From the NCBI RefSeq assembly GCF_040833955.1, contig NZ_CP162134.1, forward strand, positions 124,001 through 188,000: DNA of 64,000 bases. The letters are read 5' to 3'. Numbering within the stretch: position 1 is the stretch's first letter; each line of letters opens with the position of its first letter. The notes under the pieces were generated by a model. That model worked only from the letters and a program-made list of their open reading frames with translations. It was not told the origin of the DNA and did not search any database. The position numbers and the translations under genes were made by a program. Positions 9,602 through 18,633 of this stretch are shown here, in pieces. This stretch comes from Leptospira sp. WS60.C2. GTDB taxonomy: Bacteria > Spirochaetota > Leptospiria > Leptospirales > Leptospiraceae.

Positions 9602-10306
9602 AAAACACTGTGCGATGAGGTAAGTGATCCAAGGAACTTGGAATTCCCATTTTGGATGTCTTGTTCCATTGATTGTGGTTTCTCCCATCACAGCATCTGA
9701 TAATAGAAAAAACCCAGCACCAATCGCCAAATACATCCAAGTGCCACCATACAATAGATAGGCGTTTACACAAAGTGAAACAAAAAAACACAAAACTAGA
9801 CCATATATAAACGCAGAAGCCATCACCCATTTCGATCGATCGGGGTTGTAAACTCTGAAATAAAAAATAATAGCTGGGAGTATAAGAAACACTGCCGTGA
9901 CAAGGATGGGTTTTACACCTTGATATAATTCTTCCCATGTGATGAGTTGGCGAAAGGAGAGAATCAAAAAGACTTGGGCGATGGCAAAACTAAAAATGCC
10001 GCCAAGGACAGGGTCTTTCATGTATTTTTTTGCGAAAGGGAATTGTAAATTGAACCAATCACCTATCATAGAAAAAGCGATTGCATACAAAGGAAAGGCA
10101 AACCTTGCGTGTCCCAACTGGAACAATAACCAGGCAAAAACGAGAACTTGAAAGGAAAAACCTAAGTAGATTCCTCGAGAGGTCTCCAAACGCTTGTTTG
10201 GGTTTGATTCTTCACTGATTGTGAACCAATGGATACAAAAGGCAGACACAATCGCAAAAGGAATGGCGGCAAGGATGAAATAATAAACCATACTAGATGA
10301 TAGCAT
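9551..10306 (-). CDS. YhhN/TMEM86-family membrane protein (lysoplasmalogenase-like)
   Basis: Polytopic membrane protein with about eight hydrophobic segments. The pattern FAFPLYAIAFSMIGDWF, then FSFAIAQVFLI and GAGFFLLSDAVMGETTI (conserved Asp in each of the two membrane motifs) is typical of the YhhN family, whose vertebrate member TMEM86B cleaves lysoplasmalogens. Bacterial function is mostly unproven, so enzymatic activity here is inference. I prefer the ATG at 10306 (251 residues); an in-frame start at 10378 would add 24 residues that do not resemble the family. Its final 51 bases overlap the convergent alkyltransferase gene. Confidence 0.75.
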   Translation of the reverse strand: MLSSSMVYYFILAAIPFAIVSAFCIHWFTISEESNPNKRLETSRGIYLGFSFQVLVFAWLLFQLGHARFAFPLYAIAFSMIGDWFNLQFPFAKKYMKDPVLGGIFSFAIAQVFLILSFRQLITWEELYQGVKPILVTAVFLILPAIIFYFRVYNPDRSKWVMASAFIYGLVLCFFVSLCVNAYLLYGGTWMYLAIGAGFFLLSDAVMGETTINGTRHPKWEFQVPWITYLIAQCFLLIGFFLVSHTRMLAH

Positions 10307-10397
10307 GGGGAGAATAAAATAGCAAATGAAAGCTTGATTTCTGCTGATACAGTAAAAAAAATCATAGGAAAAAATCAAACTCCTGTCTAACTACGTA

Positions 10398-10679
10398 GTG
10401 GTGCTCATTCGTTTCTTCATTTTTTTTCTTATATTCCTTTCTCTCAGCCAATGTGCAAAAACCAGTGCTTCCTATGAGGCCTGTCAGCGGGCTGATTTGG
10501 ATTATCTGGGATGTTCTCTAGTGATCTATCAGTCTTATACATTCTGTGCGGAATCAGCTTCGAATGTATCGGGTAGCACGGAAACAAAAGCCGCAGCCAA
10601 ATTTCGTTGTGATGCAGAACGACTTGTGGGCACGTATCTTTGTGAGGACATTAAGAAAAAAAAATGTGGAACCAAATAA
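10398..10679 (+). CDS. Small Cys-rich predicted lipoprotein
   Basis: A 93-residue protein with a lipoprotein signal: basic/hydrophobic stretch LIRFFIFFLIFLSLSQ followed by Cys in the context LSQC (lipobox-like, as often relaxed in spirochaetes). The mature part has five more Cys residues, suggesting disulfide bonding in the periplasm or at the surface. Start is one of two tandem GTG codons (10398 or 10401); no ATG is available before the signal peptide. I do not recognise the family; short Cys-containing lipoproteins of this kind are frequent in Leptospira. No operon partner. Confidence 0.6.
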   Translation: MVLIRFFIFFLIFLSLSQCAKTSASYEACQRADLDYLGCSLVIYQSYTFCAESASNVSGSTETKAAAKFRCDAERLVGTYLCEDIKKKKCGTK

Positions 10680-11149
10680 AGAAGATCCTAGGATTGATGG
10701 GTTCATCCTAATCATTGCGACTAACGCCAGTGTAATCTTTACAACAGATCTAACAAATGAAGCCTCATCCAAAGTCAGCGGGAATCACGATAATAAAACT
10801 GTAGGGACTTTTTTTACGGTGGGTAATCCTGGATGTGCCAACATTAATAGGAAACTGGTTTTTGTTTCACCCATGTGAGTGTGATCTAAAGTGTTACCGA
10901 TGTGCCTTTACACTCAACACGGCCTGTGCTTTAATGCGACATAAGATTGATTATGGGAAGTATCTCACTGCATCACGTAATCATCTACATAGAAACACTA
11001 GTCGTTGCATCATCTTAAAATCGACTCCAAATTAGATGATCAATTTTATAACGGTTGCGTTGGCGAAATATCCACTTACAAAGATTTGGATAGAATCGTA
11101 CTCCATCCAAATCTAAAGCGTGTATTTCGAGCTCCCTCTTACTTTCTTT
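10680..11149. other. Intergenic region without a convincing gene; possible decayed coding sequence
   Basis: About 470 bases. Short open stretches exist in more than one plus-strand frame (for example a frame open from about 10985 to 11169 reading KDLDRIVLHPNLKRVFRAPS), but none has a start, ribosome site and full length together. I see no strong terminator or RNA. It may be a degenerate gene remnant. Confidence 0.35.
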
Positions 11150-11548
11150 TTATTTCAAAAAATCAAAGGTAGTGACTTCTTCAATTTTACAGGATAGTTC
11201 TACGGAGGCATAGTTCGGCAGGGCTAAACCTAGGATATAAATATTTTTCACGCACGAATCCACGGAACTGCGTTTATAATACTTGTCTGGATTAATTTCT
11301 GCAACAATTGGAATCAATACATCATTGAGAAGTGCAGAAGAAGCTTGTGCCCCAGAGGAATTGACCCCCAGAGGTGCAAATTTCACAGTGTCCACCTTTT
11401 TCGATGCATCAAGTAATGCTGCTTTGGCATCTGAACCCAAAATATTATCATCGCTTAACCTAGCAAGCGTTGGTTGGTTACAATTTGTAACAAAAGTCAT
11501 TCCCAAAAGAATGGTCCCTAAAATAATTGATTTTCTATTTTGCTTCAT
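11150..11548 (-). CDS. Leptospira-type small lipoprotein (TIGR04452-like)
   Basis: A 132-residue exported protein. The N-terminus KQNRKSIILGTILLGMTFVTNC is a lipoprotein signal with Cys23 as the probable lipidated residue. The mature region has the layout I associate with the Leptospira lipoprotein family TIGR04452: an alanine-rich early segment (DAKAALLDASKKVD), a central segment ending in DKYYKRSSVDSC, and a final Cys in ELSCKIEE, so that two Cys may form a disulfide. Function is unknown. The ATG at 11548 is the natural start. The gene stands alone between two gene-poor stretches; the family assignment is from memory of the Cys/Tyr pattern and is tentative. Confidence 0.65.
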   Translation of the reverse strand: MKQNRKSIILGTILLGMTFVTNCNQPTLARLSDDNILGSDAKAALLDASKKVDTVKFAPLGVNSSGAQASSALLNDVLIPIVAEINPDKYYKRSSVDSCVKNIYILGLALPNYASVELSCKIEEVTTFDFLK

Positions 11549-11858
11549 AACGGAAAGAGTTTAGTGCGAAGTATGAGAGGAAGTCAATCGGAAAGAGATG
11601 AAAACAAGTCAATCTGGTTAGGAATTTGATTCTTAGTCGTGCGGTTCGCGCAAGATTGGATTGAGACTAATTGTTGATTCGAGTGGGATTCGTTCAAAAA
11701 GATGAACTTTTGCTGATAATTTTTTGAACAGCTGGGGAGGTTATTGACGATTTTGAGGATTTGTGTTAGGAGGAAAAGCGGCAAAGCCCACAAGCCCACC
11801 TCCACCACCCAATTCAGGGCGGGGGCCGCCTCCCTAGCCTAAATGAGACATAAAAAAA
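11549..11858. other. Gene-free stretch with a GC-rich block
   Basis: About 310 bases. Most is AT-rich without features, but 11780-11837 is sharply GC-rich, with a pyrimidine-rich run CCCACCTCCACCACCC, then AATTCA, then GGGCGGGGGCC. It resembles a dispersed intergenic element; a weaker version of CC(T/C)AATTCAGGG occurs in the hairpin at 58655-58685. No coding sequence is supported. Confidence 0.4.
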
Positions 11859-12410
11859 TTATTTGGATTTCTGGCCGCCGTCGTCCATCCGCTTTTGAAT
11901 GACTTCATTCAATACTTCCACAAGTTCCTGAAACTCATCGCCTTTTCGAATGCGAATGGTCTCGATTGGTTCTCCAGACGCCATTCGTTGCAAGGATCGT
12001 TTGATGCTAAACACAGGTCCTGCCATCTTATGGGATTTGAAAATGGAAAACACAGTGATGAGTAATAAGTAAAGAACCGAAAGTGTGACAACGGCATCAA
12101 ATTGAATCGTATATAAATTCAATTGATGGTCATAATTTGGTAAATAAATCTCTCTCGGGACAAACTTTTCTTTTGCTTCCCCTGGAGCCGCATCTTCATT
12201 TTCCACTTTCCAATAGACGGTTTGTGCATCTTGCCTAAGACGGAAGACTGCCCCACCATCATATTTCGATTGGTTCAACCAGTATAAAAAGATAAGGGTA
12301 ACCAGTACACCTGAGATGAATAAAAGAGAATAATGGGCTAGGAATTTTAATTGGAATTCTTTATCGATGAGATAACGAAATCGGAAGGTTTTTTTGTAAT
12401 TCTCTGGCAT
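11859..12410 (-). CDS. HAMP-domain membrane protein without output domain
   Basis: A 183-residue inner-membrane protein. Two membrane segments (about 27-44 and 105-124) flank a periplasmic region of about 60 residues, and the cytoplasmic tail is a HAMP-like linker: AGPVFSIKRSLQRMASGEPIETIRIRKGDEFQELVEVLNEVI. It ends about 10 residues after the HAMP, so there is no kinase, cyclase or chemotaxis module attached. Such stand-alone HAMP proteins could pass a signal to a partner. It is transcribed after the ECF sigma/FecR pair (gap 79 bases) and may belong to that regulon (inference). Confidence 0.75.
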   Translation of the reverse strand: MPENYKKTFRFRYLIDKEFQLKFLAHYSLLFISGVLVTLIFLYWLNQSKYDGGAVFRLRQDAQTVYWKVENEDAAPGEAKEKFVPREIYLPNYDHQLNLYTIQFDAVVTLSVLYLLLITVFSIFKSHKMAGPVFSIKRSLQRMASGEPIETIRIRKGDEFQELVEVLNEVIQKRMDDGGQKSK

Positions 12411-12489
12411 AATTTCCTTTGGGGACCTTCTGGGTACTCGGTAAAGAGCCTTTCAGAATAAGGAAATCTTGTCAAAAAACTTCTGAATT

Positions 12490-13533
12490 TTATCGGATTT
12501 TTTCTGTCTCGAGAATGTTTTGTATGGGAATCTCGATCTTTCCATCGATCCCTTCAAATTGCAAATGGGTTTCCGATTGTCCTAAAATCACACCACGGTA
12601 TTCTGTCCCATCTTCCAGCCTCACAAGCTCTAAACGAGCATGTTCTTTGTACAACATTGCTTCTTTCGCAAGCATGGATTGGGTGTAAAAGGCTTTGAGT
12701 TCTTTGTCTTCTTTTGGACTGACAGGAGATGCTGTGGAAGGGACTGATTCTCCGATCCTAACAACTGCTTGTTGCTTGGAATTTAGTATGAGTTCACCAA
12801 GTGCAACACTACCTTCCCTGACCGCAACGGTTCCCAATTTTCCGTCGAAGGAAACGCTGAAAATCGTTCCCCGAACCTGTGTAAGGTGCTCCCCGGATTG
12901 TACCAGAAATTCGCTGTCCTTAGAGAGTTTGGAAACTGATGCGAAGAGTTTCCCTTTTTTCACCGAGAATTTTTCTGAATGATAACCTTCATTTGATTTT
13001 TCCAACTGGTCCACAACCACTTCCGATTGTGCAGTGATGCGAAGCCAGGAACCAGTTTCGAAATGAAGATCAACTTGAGATCCCGTTTCTGTTGTGATCA
13101 AATCTCCAGATGCCAGTTGGTATTTTTCCACAAGAGGAACTGGATTTTGGCTTCCAGAGGGAACAACAAACACCTTCCCTTTGACTTGCGACACAGAAAC
13201 CGATAAAGGACTCAAAAGAGTTTGTTTCCCTTCTTTACTAAGAGACGTCACTACTTCTTCCGTTTGGGAAGTATTTGGGTTTAGGAAAAAAACAAAGAGA
13301 AGACTTGCAGCAAGTGCGAAAGTTACACCACTCACCACGACAAGTCCTTTCGGCTTTCGAAAAAAAGATACTAGGTTCGTTGTTTTATCTACTTCTGGCA
13401 CAAACTCATGGCGAATGGTCCGATTGGCCATTTCTTGCCAAGTCGGGAATTCCATCGTTTCTGCGGGCTTCGATGGTTTTCGCAAAAGGGCTTCCAACGC
13501 TTCTATGTGTTTTTGATCTTCTAATTCGCTCAT
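12490..13533 (-). CDS. FecR-domain membrane protein (putative anti-sigma factor)
   Basis: A 347-residue single-pass protein. Residues about 1-65 are cytoplasmic, a membrane segment lies at about 62-84 (GLVVVSGVTFALAASLLFVFF), and the periplasmic part carries a FecR domain: LASGDLITTETGSQVDLHFETGSWLRI, KKGKLFASVSKL and VRGTIFSVSFDGKLGTVAVREGSV. The C-terminal 50 residues (LEDGTEYRGVILGQSETHLQFEG) look like a small beta-barrel found in other signalling proteins. Its start overlaps the sigma-factor stop (ATGA), so the pair are coupled. FecR proteins normally sense an outer-membrane TonB receptor; none is present here, and the cytoplasmic segment would contact the sigma factor (inference). Confidence 0.85.
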   Translation of the reverse strand: MSELEDQKHIEALEALLRKPSKPAETMEFPTWQEMANRTIRHEFVPEVDKTTNLVSFFRKPKGLVVVSGVTFALAASLLFVFFLNPNTSQTEEVVTSLSKEGKQTLLSPLSVSVSQVKGKVFVVPSGSQNPVPLVEKYQLASGDLITTETGSQVDLHFETGSWLRITAQSEVVVDQLEKSNEGYHSEKFSVKKGKLFASVSKLSKDSEFLVQSGEHLTQVRGTIFSVSFDGKLGTVAVREGSVALGELILNSKQQAVVRIGESVPSTASPVSPKEDKELKAFYTQSMLAKEAMLYKEHARLELVRLEDGTEYRGVILGQSETHLQFEGIDGKIEIPIQNILETEKIR

Positions 13534-14036
13534 TTGTATGAATCTGGAACCAGATTTTCCCTTTTTGCTATGGCCAAAACTTTCTCAGTGGCTTTGATGA
13601 CAAGCCTAGAGGCTGTGGAAACAGAGACTCCTAAAATCTCTGCAATTTGAACGAGTTGAAATCCTTCCACGTTTTTGAGTAATAGAGCAGATCTTTCGTC
13701 TTCAGACAGTTCGCCCAAAAAAGAGTACAACCTGTCTTCTAAATCTTGGTATTCAGCTCTAGTTTCCAATTTTGGGTTATGACTGTGAAATTCGATTTCG
13801 TCAGAAGCAATTTCCCTGGAAGTGGAAAACTTTTTTGCATAATTAATGGATAAGTTACGAGCGATGGTGTACAAAACCATGATGGACTTCTCTTCCGAGA
13901 GACCAGCATTGCCATAATGTTTATGGAAACTTAAAAAGCTGTCTTGCATCAAATCCATCGCTGTGTCCGCATTTTGAGTGTACTTATAAAGAAAGTCAAA
14001 GATTCTCTTATGACTTCTTTCGTAGATTTGACTCAT
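13530..14036 (-). CDS. ECF-type RNA polymerase sigma factor
   Basis: Sigma-70 family, extracytoplasmic-function subgroup, 168 residues from the ATG at 14036 (an in-frame GTG at 14057 would add seven). Region 2 is visible as YERSHKRIFDFLYKYTQNADTAMDLMQDSFLSFHKHY, with promoter -10 contact region YTIARNLSINYAK; region 4 is the helix-turn-helix ERSALLLKNVEGFQLVQIAEILGVSVSTASRLV. It is the first gene of the unit sigma - FecR protein - HAMP protein. Target promoters are unknown; ECF genes often autoregulate, but I could not identify a matching promoter with confidence. Confidence 0.92.
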   Translation of the reverse strand: MSQIYERSHKRIFDFLYKYTQNADTAMDLMQDSFLSFHKHYGNAGLSEEKSIMVLYTIARNLSINYAKKFSTSREIASDEIEFHSHNPKLETRAEYQDLEDRLYSFLGELSEDERSALLLKNVEGFQLVQIAEILGVSVSTASRLVIKATEKVLAIAKRENLVPDSYK

Positions 14037-14159
14037 GGAGACAGAATTGTCGGACACAATCTTGTATGTGTTCGTAAAACCTAGACTCTGACAAGTAAAA
14101 TCCCGTTCTTCTCTGTAAAAGAAAACAAGTAAGAAAGCGGGGATTCTCAGGAATAGAGA

Positions 14160-15563
14160 TTATTTTTCGCGTAAAAGAGCATCATTTGACGCATTTTTAT
14201 AGGCACCGATCATCGTTGGGTAATTAAAAATGTGTTCGGTGAAGTACTCAATGGGTGCTTTGAGATTGACAACGCATTGACCAAGAGCAATGAGCTCCGT
14301 TGCTTTGTCGGAAATGATGTGAACGCCCAAAACTCGGCGGCTGGATTTATCATAAAGAATCTTCAATAATCCTACTTGGTCTCCACTGATCTGGGCACGG
14401 GTGATTGTATCAAATTTGGCAAGACCCACTCCATAAGAAACTCCTCTCTTTTTTAAAGCTTCCTCAGTTGGACCAATCGTTGCTATTTCAGGCAAGGTAT
14501 AAATTCCGATTGGGAATTCTTCTGCATCCACTGGAACCGATGGATGGCCAAACATATGTTTTGCGACATAAGCTCCCTGATACATAGAGACCGAAGCAAG
14601 GCTTGGAAAGCCAATCACATCTCCACATGCATAAATGTTTGGAACATTGGTTTGATAATTTTCATTTACTTGGATTTGTTTTCTTTCATTGGGAATGATT
14701 CCAACGGTTTCGAGTCCCAACCCATCAACGTTTCCAAACCGACCTCTTGAAATCAGGACTTGGTTGACACGAATCACCTCTCCTTTGTTAGTTGTGAGTT
14801 CAAAACCTTCTTCGTCTGAGATTTTTTGATAGTTTGTAATTGAAGAGTCTACATGGATTTGAATCCCAGCGTTTTGCATGATCTTTGTCATTTCATTTGA
14901 GATGTCTTCATCCAAAAATCCAAGGATACGACTTTGTGAATCCAAAAGATGTACTTTCACTCCAATGTGAGAAAAGATTGTCGCATACTCTGAACCGATA
15001 ATGCCAGCTCCCACAACCGCAAGAGTCCTGGGTAATTGTTTCATTGCAAAAAGCCCGTCACTGTCGTAAATCAATCCATCTTCGAATGGGATATTTTCAT
15101 TTGTTGGTCTTCTAGGGCTACTACCCGTAGCAATGAGTATATTCTCAGTCTCATATACTTTTTTTCGACCACTGGAATCGGTGACTTCTACACGATTCGG
15201 GTCGATGATTTTTCCCCAACCAGTCAGAGTCGTCACTCGGTTTTGGATCATTTGTTCCCGGGTGACATCTTCTTCTTTTTCAATCACAGTCCCCGCACGA
15301 AACATCAACTCTTGTAATGTCAAGGTTGTGGTTTGTGGAGATTGTAGGCCATGCAAATTAGAAAGTTTCAGATTTCTGTAAAACCGACTCGTTTCTTGCA
15401 GGGACTTGGATGGGATGGTGCCCCAATGGACACAGCCTCCCCCTAAATAGGGATCTTTTTCAATGATAGCAGCTTTTTTGCCGAGTTTACTTGCTTGGAT
15501 AGCAGCTTTTTGAGCGGCAGGACCGCCCCCGATAGCAATTAAATCAAATCGATTGATAGACAT
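14160..15563 (-). CDS. sthA: Soluble pyridine nucleotide transhydrogenase
   Basis: FAD flavoprotein that moves hydride between NADPH and NAD+. The 467-residue form (E. coli SthA 466) has the FAD Rossmann GGGPAAQKAA at the N-terminus, the central NAD(P) motif VVGAGIIGSEYATI, and YACGDVIGFPSLAS for FAD ribityl binding. The decisive feature is the active-site region GGGCVHWGTIPSKSL: the second cysteine of the disulfide oxidoreductases (CxxxxC) is Thr, as in SthA, so this is not dihydrolipoamide dehydrogenase. The C-terminal dimer domain ends with FNYPTMIGAYKNA. I prefer the ATG at 15563 over 15602, since the family N-terminus begins there. It stands alone. Confidence 0.9.
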   Translation of the reverse strand: MSINRFDLIAIGGGPAAQKAAIQASKLGKKAAIIEKDPYLGGGCVHWGTIPSKSLQETSRFYRNLKLSNLHGLQSPQTTTLTLQELMFRAGTVIEKEEDVTREQMIQNRVTTLTGWGKIIDPNRVEVTDSSGRKKVYETENILIATGSSPRRPTNENIPFEDGLIYDSDGLFAMKQLPRTLAVVGAGIIGSEYATIFSHIGVKVHLLDSQSRILGFLDEDISNEMTKIMQNAGIQIHVDSSITNYQKISDEEGFELTTNKGEVIRVNQVLISRGRFGNVDGLGLETVGIIPNERKQIQVNENYQTNVPNIYACGDVIGFPSLASVSMYQGAYVAKHMFGHPSVPVDAEEFPIGIYTLPEIATIGPTEEALKKRGVSYGVGLAKFDTITRAQISGDQVGLLKILYDKSSRRVLGVHIISDKATELIALGQCVVNLKAPIEYFTEHIFNYPTMIGAYKNASNDALLREK

Positions 15564-15726
15564 TGGATAAAAGAACGCTACCCACAAAGTGAAAAATAGC
15601 AAGCAAAAATGAACTTTGTAGACCTTGTCCTTGGATGAGATTTTAGTTCTTCACCTAACAAACCAAAATACGGATTACAAAAAATCTTGCATTTGGACTT
15701 CGTCTTCTTAGGATTCATCCAAGTAT

Positions 15727-18513
15727 ATGGAATTTTTAAAAATGATTCAGACTGGCTTGTTGGCCCTTTGGAAAATCCTCTCAGAAGGGATTCGTGCAAA
15801 ATTAGCTTGGTTCACTGGCACCTTGATTGCCCTTACCATTCTATTATTGTCCATCATCACAGTCAGACAACAAACCGCCATTCTCTCAGAAAGTTATGAG
15901 AAACAAGCGGCTGTATCTAAAAATTTCATTGCTGGTCTCGTGATGGAGATCGAATCCATCTCTCAAAACTTAATCCGCATTGAAGAATTCAAATCTCGCA
16001 TTGAAAAACAACAAGAAGAGTTAAAAAAATACCAAACAGCAAAACTTGTCACGAAGAAAAAAACAGTATCGGTCTTTGGATTCAAAACCAATTTGTTTGG
16101 CTCACTCGGAACTTCCAAAGTACTCAAAAAAGTGGATACCTTTTTCTCTGTTTATCTAACAAAAGATGATGTTGCCATTTTAGAAAGAGAAATTCGCCAA
16201 CAACTTCGGGAAGCATCTAATCGTAACATCAGCGAAAGAGAATGGAATACACTTACCAATCTCGCTTCCGCTTATGTAAAAAATGAAGAAAAATATTTAG
16301 AAATCATCAAACAACCAACACCCGAAGAATCCGAAGCAAAAGCAAAATGGGATTTAGATGTTAAAAATATTAAAAAAGAAATTCGGAATCATAAATCCAA
16401 ACTTGATTTGTTCATCGCAAAGTTTTATGCGGATTCCAAAAAAAGAAAATTGGAAGAACTTGGACTCGATACAAAATTATTTCGCATCCAAACCTTTCCA
16501 CTCTCTGCCATGATCCAAGGAGAAACATCGCTTGCTTCTTTTGATACGCAGATCATAGACAATACATCTCCTCTTGCAAAAATCGATCAATTTGATCAAA
16601 TGGAAAGTAGCCTTGTTGATTCCTTCCAAAAATTGTCTGATGACATCACTGCTGTTGAAGACAGCGACAAACAATATGTTTACGAATGGCAGGAAAGGGA
16701 AATCCAAGCCCTCCACTCCCCTCTTTTCCGACACCAAAATTCGACAAAACGTGCCTTCAATTTAATTGGAATTAAATCAAAATTAGGTGACTATAGGGAA
16801 GTAATCAAGGAAGATTATCGCATAACAAATGAATTAACGCAGCTGATCCCGAAACTTCGAGAACGAATCCAATTTTTAAAAAATGCAAAACCCCCTATCC
16901 CCCCAGCAAAGGACAAACTATTTACTAGTTATTATAAATCCTACAATGAACTTATTGCAGATAGGGAAAAAATTTACGACGAAGTTTCCTTACGATACCC
17001 AATCCCAAAAGGGTTGGAGGAAAAAATCGAAAGTTTACGTAGTTTAAGAGATGTTACTTTAGAGGACTGGATTCTTTTAAAATTCAAAACTGATCCACAA
17101 GAATACGAAAAGTATTACCAAGATCCTGAAGCCAGAGAAGAACAAAGGAACAGGTGGAAGGCGATTCGCAAATGGATTAGTTCTGCAGAAAAAGAAACAC
17201 CGACAAATGAATTAAAAAAGTTATTCCCTGATGGAAGTTTTGGCCATTCGCGTAGTGAATCGGAAGAGATTATGTGGAAGTTAGATGGCACTCACCTTCT
17301 CGAGTCAGAAAACGTTCCATTCATGGTGTTGCGTGATAATTTCTCTGGACTCATTCGAACACTTGTCGATCGAACTGACGGTATTCGAGCCATCAAAGAC
17401 AACAGAAACCAAATTGTGTTTACAGCCATCACCATCTGCATCGTGGCAATCGTCTTTGCGATTTTTATTTCTGGGGTTGTGGTTCAAAAAATACGCAAGA
17501 TCATACGTAGTGCAGAAGATGTAGGCCAAGGAAATCTAAACGTACATTTTGCTGATGGTGGAAATGATGAATTTGGAAATCTAACAATTGCACTCAACCA
17601 AATGGTGTCCGGTCTCAAAGAACGAGAAAAGATGCGTGGGGTTCTCGGAAGTATGGTGGATCCTGTTGTGGTCGGAGAAGCACTCAAAGATTTGGAAAAA
17701 TTAAAACAAGGGAGCGAAAAAGTCATCACTGCCTTCTTCTCCGACATCGCAGGGTTTAGTACAATATCCGAAAAACTAAATTCAAAAGAACTCGCCGACT
17801 TACTCAATGAATACCTTTCTGCTATGACACTCATTCTAAAACAACATGACGGTGTTTTGGATAAATACATTGGAGATGCCATTGTTGGAATTTTTAATGC
17901 TCCTCTCGATGTTGAAAACCATTGTTTGAAAGCTGTCACAGCGAGTGTTGAAATGAGGGACAGGTTAGAAGTCTTAAAACAAGAATGGATCCAAAAAAAT
18001 GCCTATATCCCTGAAGCACACAATATGAAGTTTCGAATCGGGCTCAATTTGGGTTATGCAAAAGTTGGGTTTATGGGAACCGATGCCCTCGCCTCTTACA
18101 CGATGATGGGGGACACTGTGAACCTTGCGGCAAGGCTTGAAGCAGCGGGAAAAGATTATGGAGTTTGCATTTTAGTCTCTGAATTTGTTCATGATGAAAT
18201 CAAAGACCATTTTTTCACAAGGAAACTCGATACAGTGCGAGTGAAAGGAAAATCCAAACCAGTGACCTTATACGAAGTGATTTGCAAAAAAGGGGAAGAA
18301 ACTGAGGAAAACAAAAAGTTTGTGAACGCATACGAAACGGCACTCTTCTCTTACTTCAATCGTAAGTTCTCCGATGCAAAAACACAGTTTGAAAGTTTGT
18401 ATCTAAAAACAAACGATGAAGCAAGCAAACTCTTACTCGACAGGTGCCAATACTACTTGGAATCACCACCCGAGTTGGATTGGGATGGATCCTTCACGAG
18501 GACGAAGAAGTAA
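15727..18513 (+). CDS. Membrane class III adenylate/guanylate cyclase with large coiled-coil ectodomain
   Basis: A 928-residue signalling enzyme predicted to make cAMP (or cGMP). A membrane segment at about 22-45 is followed by an extracytoplasmic region of more than 500 residues, strongly charged and helical in character, then a second membrane segment at about 562-584, a HAMP domain (NDEFGNLTIALNQMVSGLKER) and the class III cyclase domain from about 665 to 835. Metal-binding Asp are in FFSDIAGFS and KYIGDAI, and the transition-state region is MMGDTVNLAARLE. The residue that normally chooses adenine in this loop is Thr here (YTMMGD), as in many bacterial adenylate cyclases, so ATP is the more likely substrate. 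A C-terminal tail of about 60 residues has TPR-like helices. It is a single-gene unit. Confidence 0.9.
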   Translation: MEFLKMIQTGLLALWKILSEGIRAKLAWFTGTLIALTILLLSIITVRQQTAILSESYEKQAAVSKNFIAGLVMEIESISQNLIRIEEFKSRIEKQQEELKKYQTAKLVTKKKTVSVFGFKTNLFGSLGTSKVLKKVDTFFSVYLTKDDVAILEREIRQQLREASNRNISEREWNTLTNLASAYVKNEEKYLEIIKQPTPEESEAKAKWDLDVKNIKKEIRNHKSKLDLFIAKFYADSKKRKLEELGLDTKLFRIQTFPLSAMIQGETSLASFDTQIIDNTSPLAKIDQFDQMESSLVDSFQKLSDDITAVEDSDKQYVYEWQEREIQALHSPLFRHQNSTKRAFNLIGIKSKLGDYREVIKEDYRITNELTQLIPKLRERIQFLKNAKPPIPPAKDKLFTSYYKSYNELIADREKIYDEVSLRYPIPKGLEEKIESLRSLRDVTLEDWILLKFKTDPQEYEKYYQDPEAREEQRNRWKAIRKWISSAEKETPTNELKKLFPDGSFGHSRSESEEIMWKLDGTHLLESENVPFMVLRDNFSGLIRTLVDRTDGIRAIKDNRNQIVFTAITICIVAIVFAIFISGVVVQKIRKIIRSAEDVGQGNLNVHFADGGNDEFGNLTIALNQMVSGLKEREKMRGVLGSMVDPVVVGEALKDLEKLKQGSEKVITAFFSDIAGFSTISEKLNSKELADLLNEYLSAMTLILKQHDGVLDKYIGDAIVGIFNAPLDVENHCLKAVTASVEMRDRLEVLKQEWIQKNAYIPEAHNMKFRIGLNLGYAKVGFMGTDALASYTMMGDTVNLAARLEAAGKDYGVCILVSEFVHDEIKDHFFTRKLDTVRVKGKSKPVTLYEVICKKGEETEENKKFVNAYETALFSYFNRKFSDAKTQFESLYLKTNDEASKLLLDRCQYYLESPPELDWDGSFTRTKK

Positions 18514-18633
18514 GAATTTCAGAAAAGTTTCTGCTAAACTGGATACTTTGTCTAATAAATTGTATATTTTCCTTGCTTTTCGAGGGATGGTTTCAATATT
18601 AGGAAGTATCTGAACCATTTAGGAGAAAACGAA

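Noticed and set aside
10546..10878. An open frame of 110 codons overlapping the small lipoprotein gene
   Set aside because: It has no ribosome site, its first half is a shadow of the lipoprotein frame, and the composition does not look coding; treated as part of a possible remnant.
11584..11808. A 74-codon minus-strand open frame in the GC-rich gap
   Set aside because: No Shine-Dalgarno, no signal peptide logic and low-complexity content; probably chance.
14160..15563. Identification as dihydrolipoamide dehydrogenase
   Set aside because: The second redox cysteine is absent (GCVHWGT), which fits transhydrogenase SthA.
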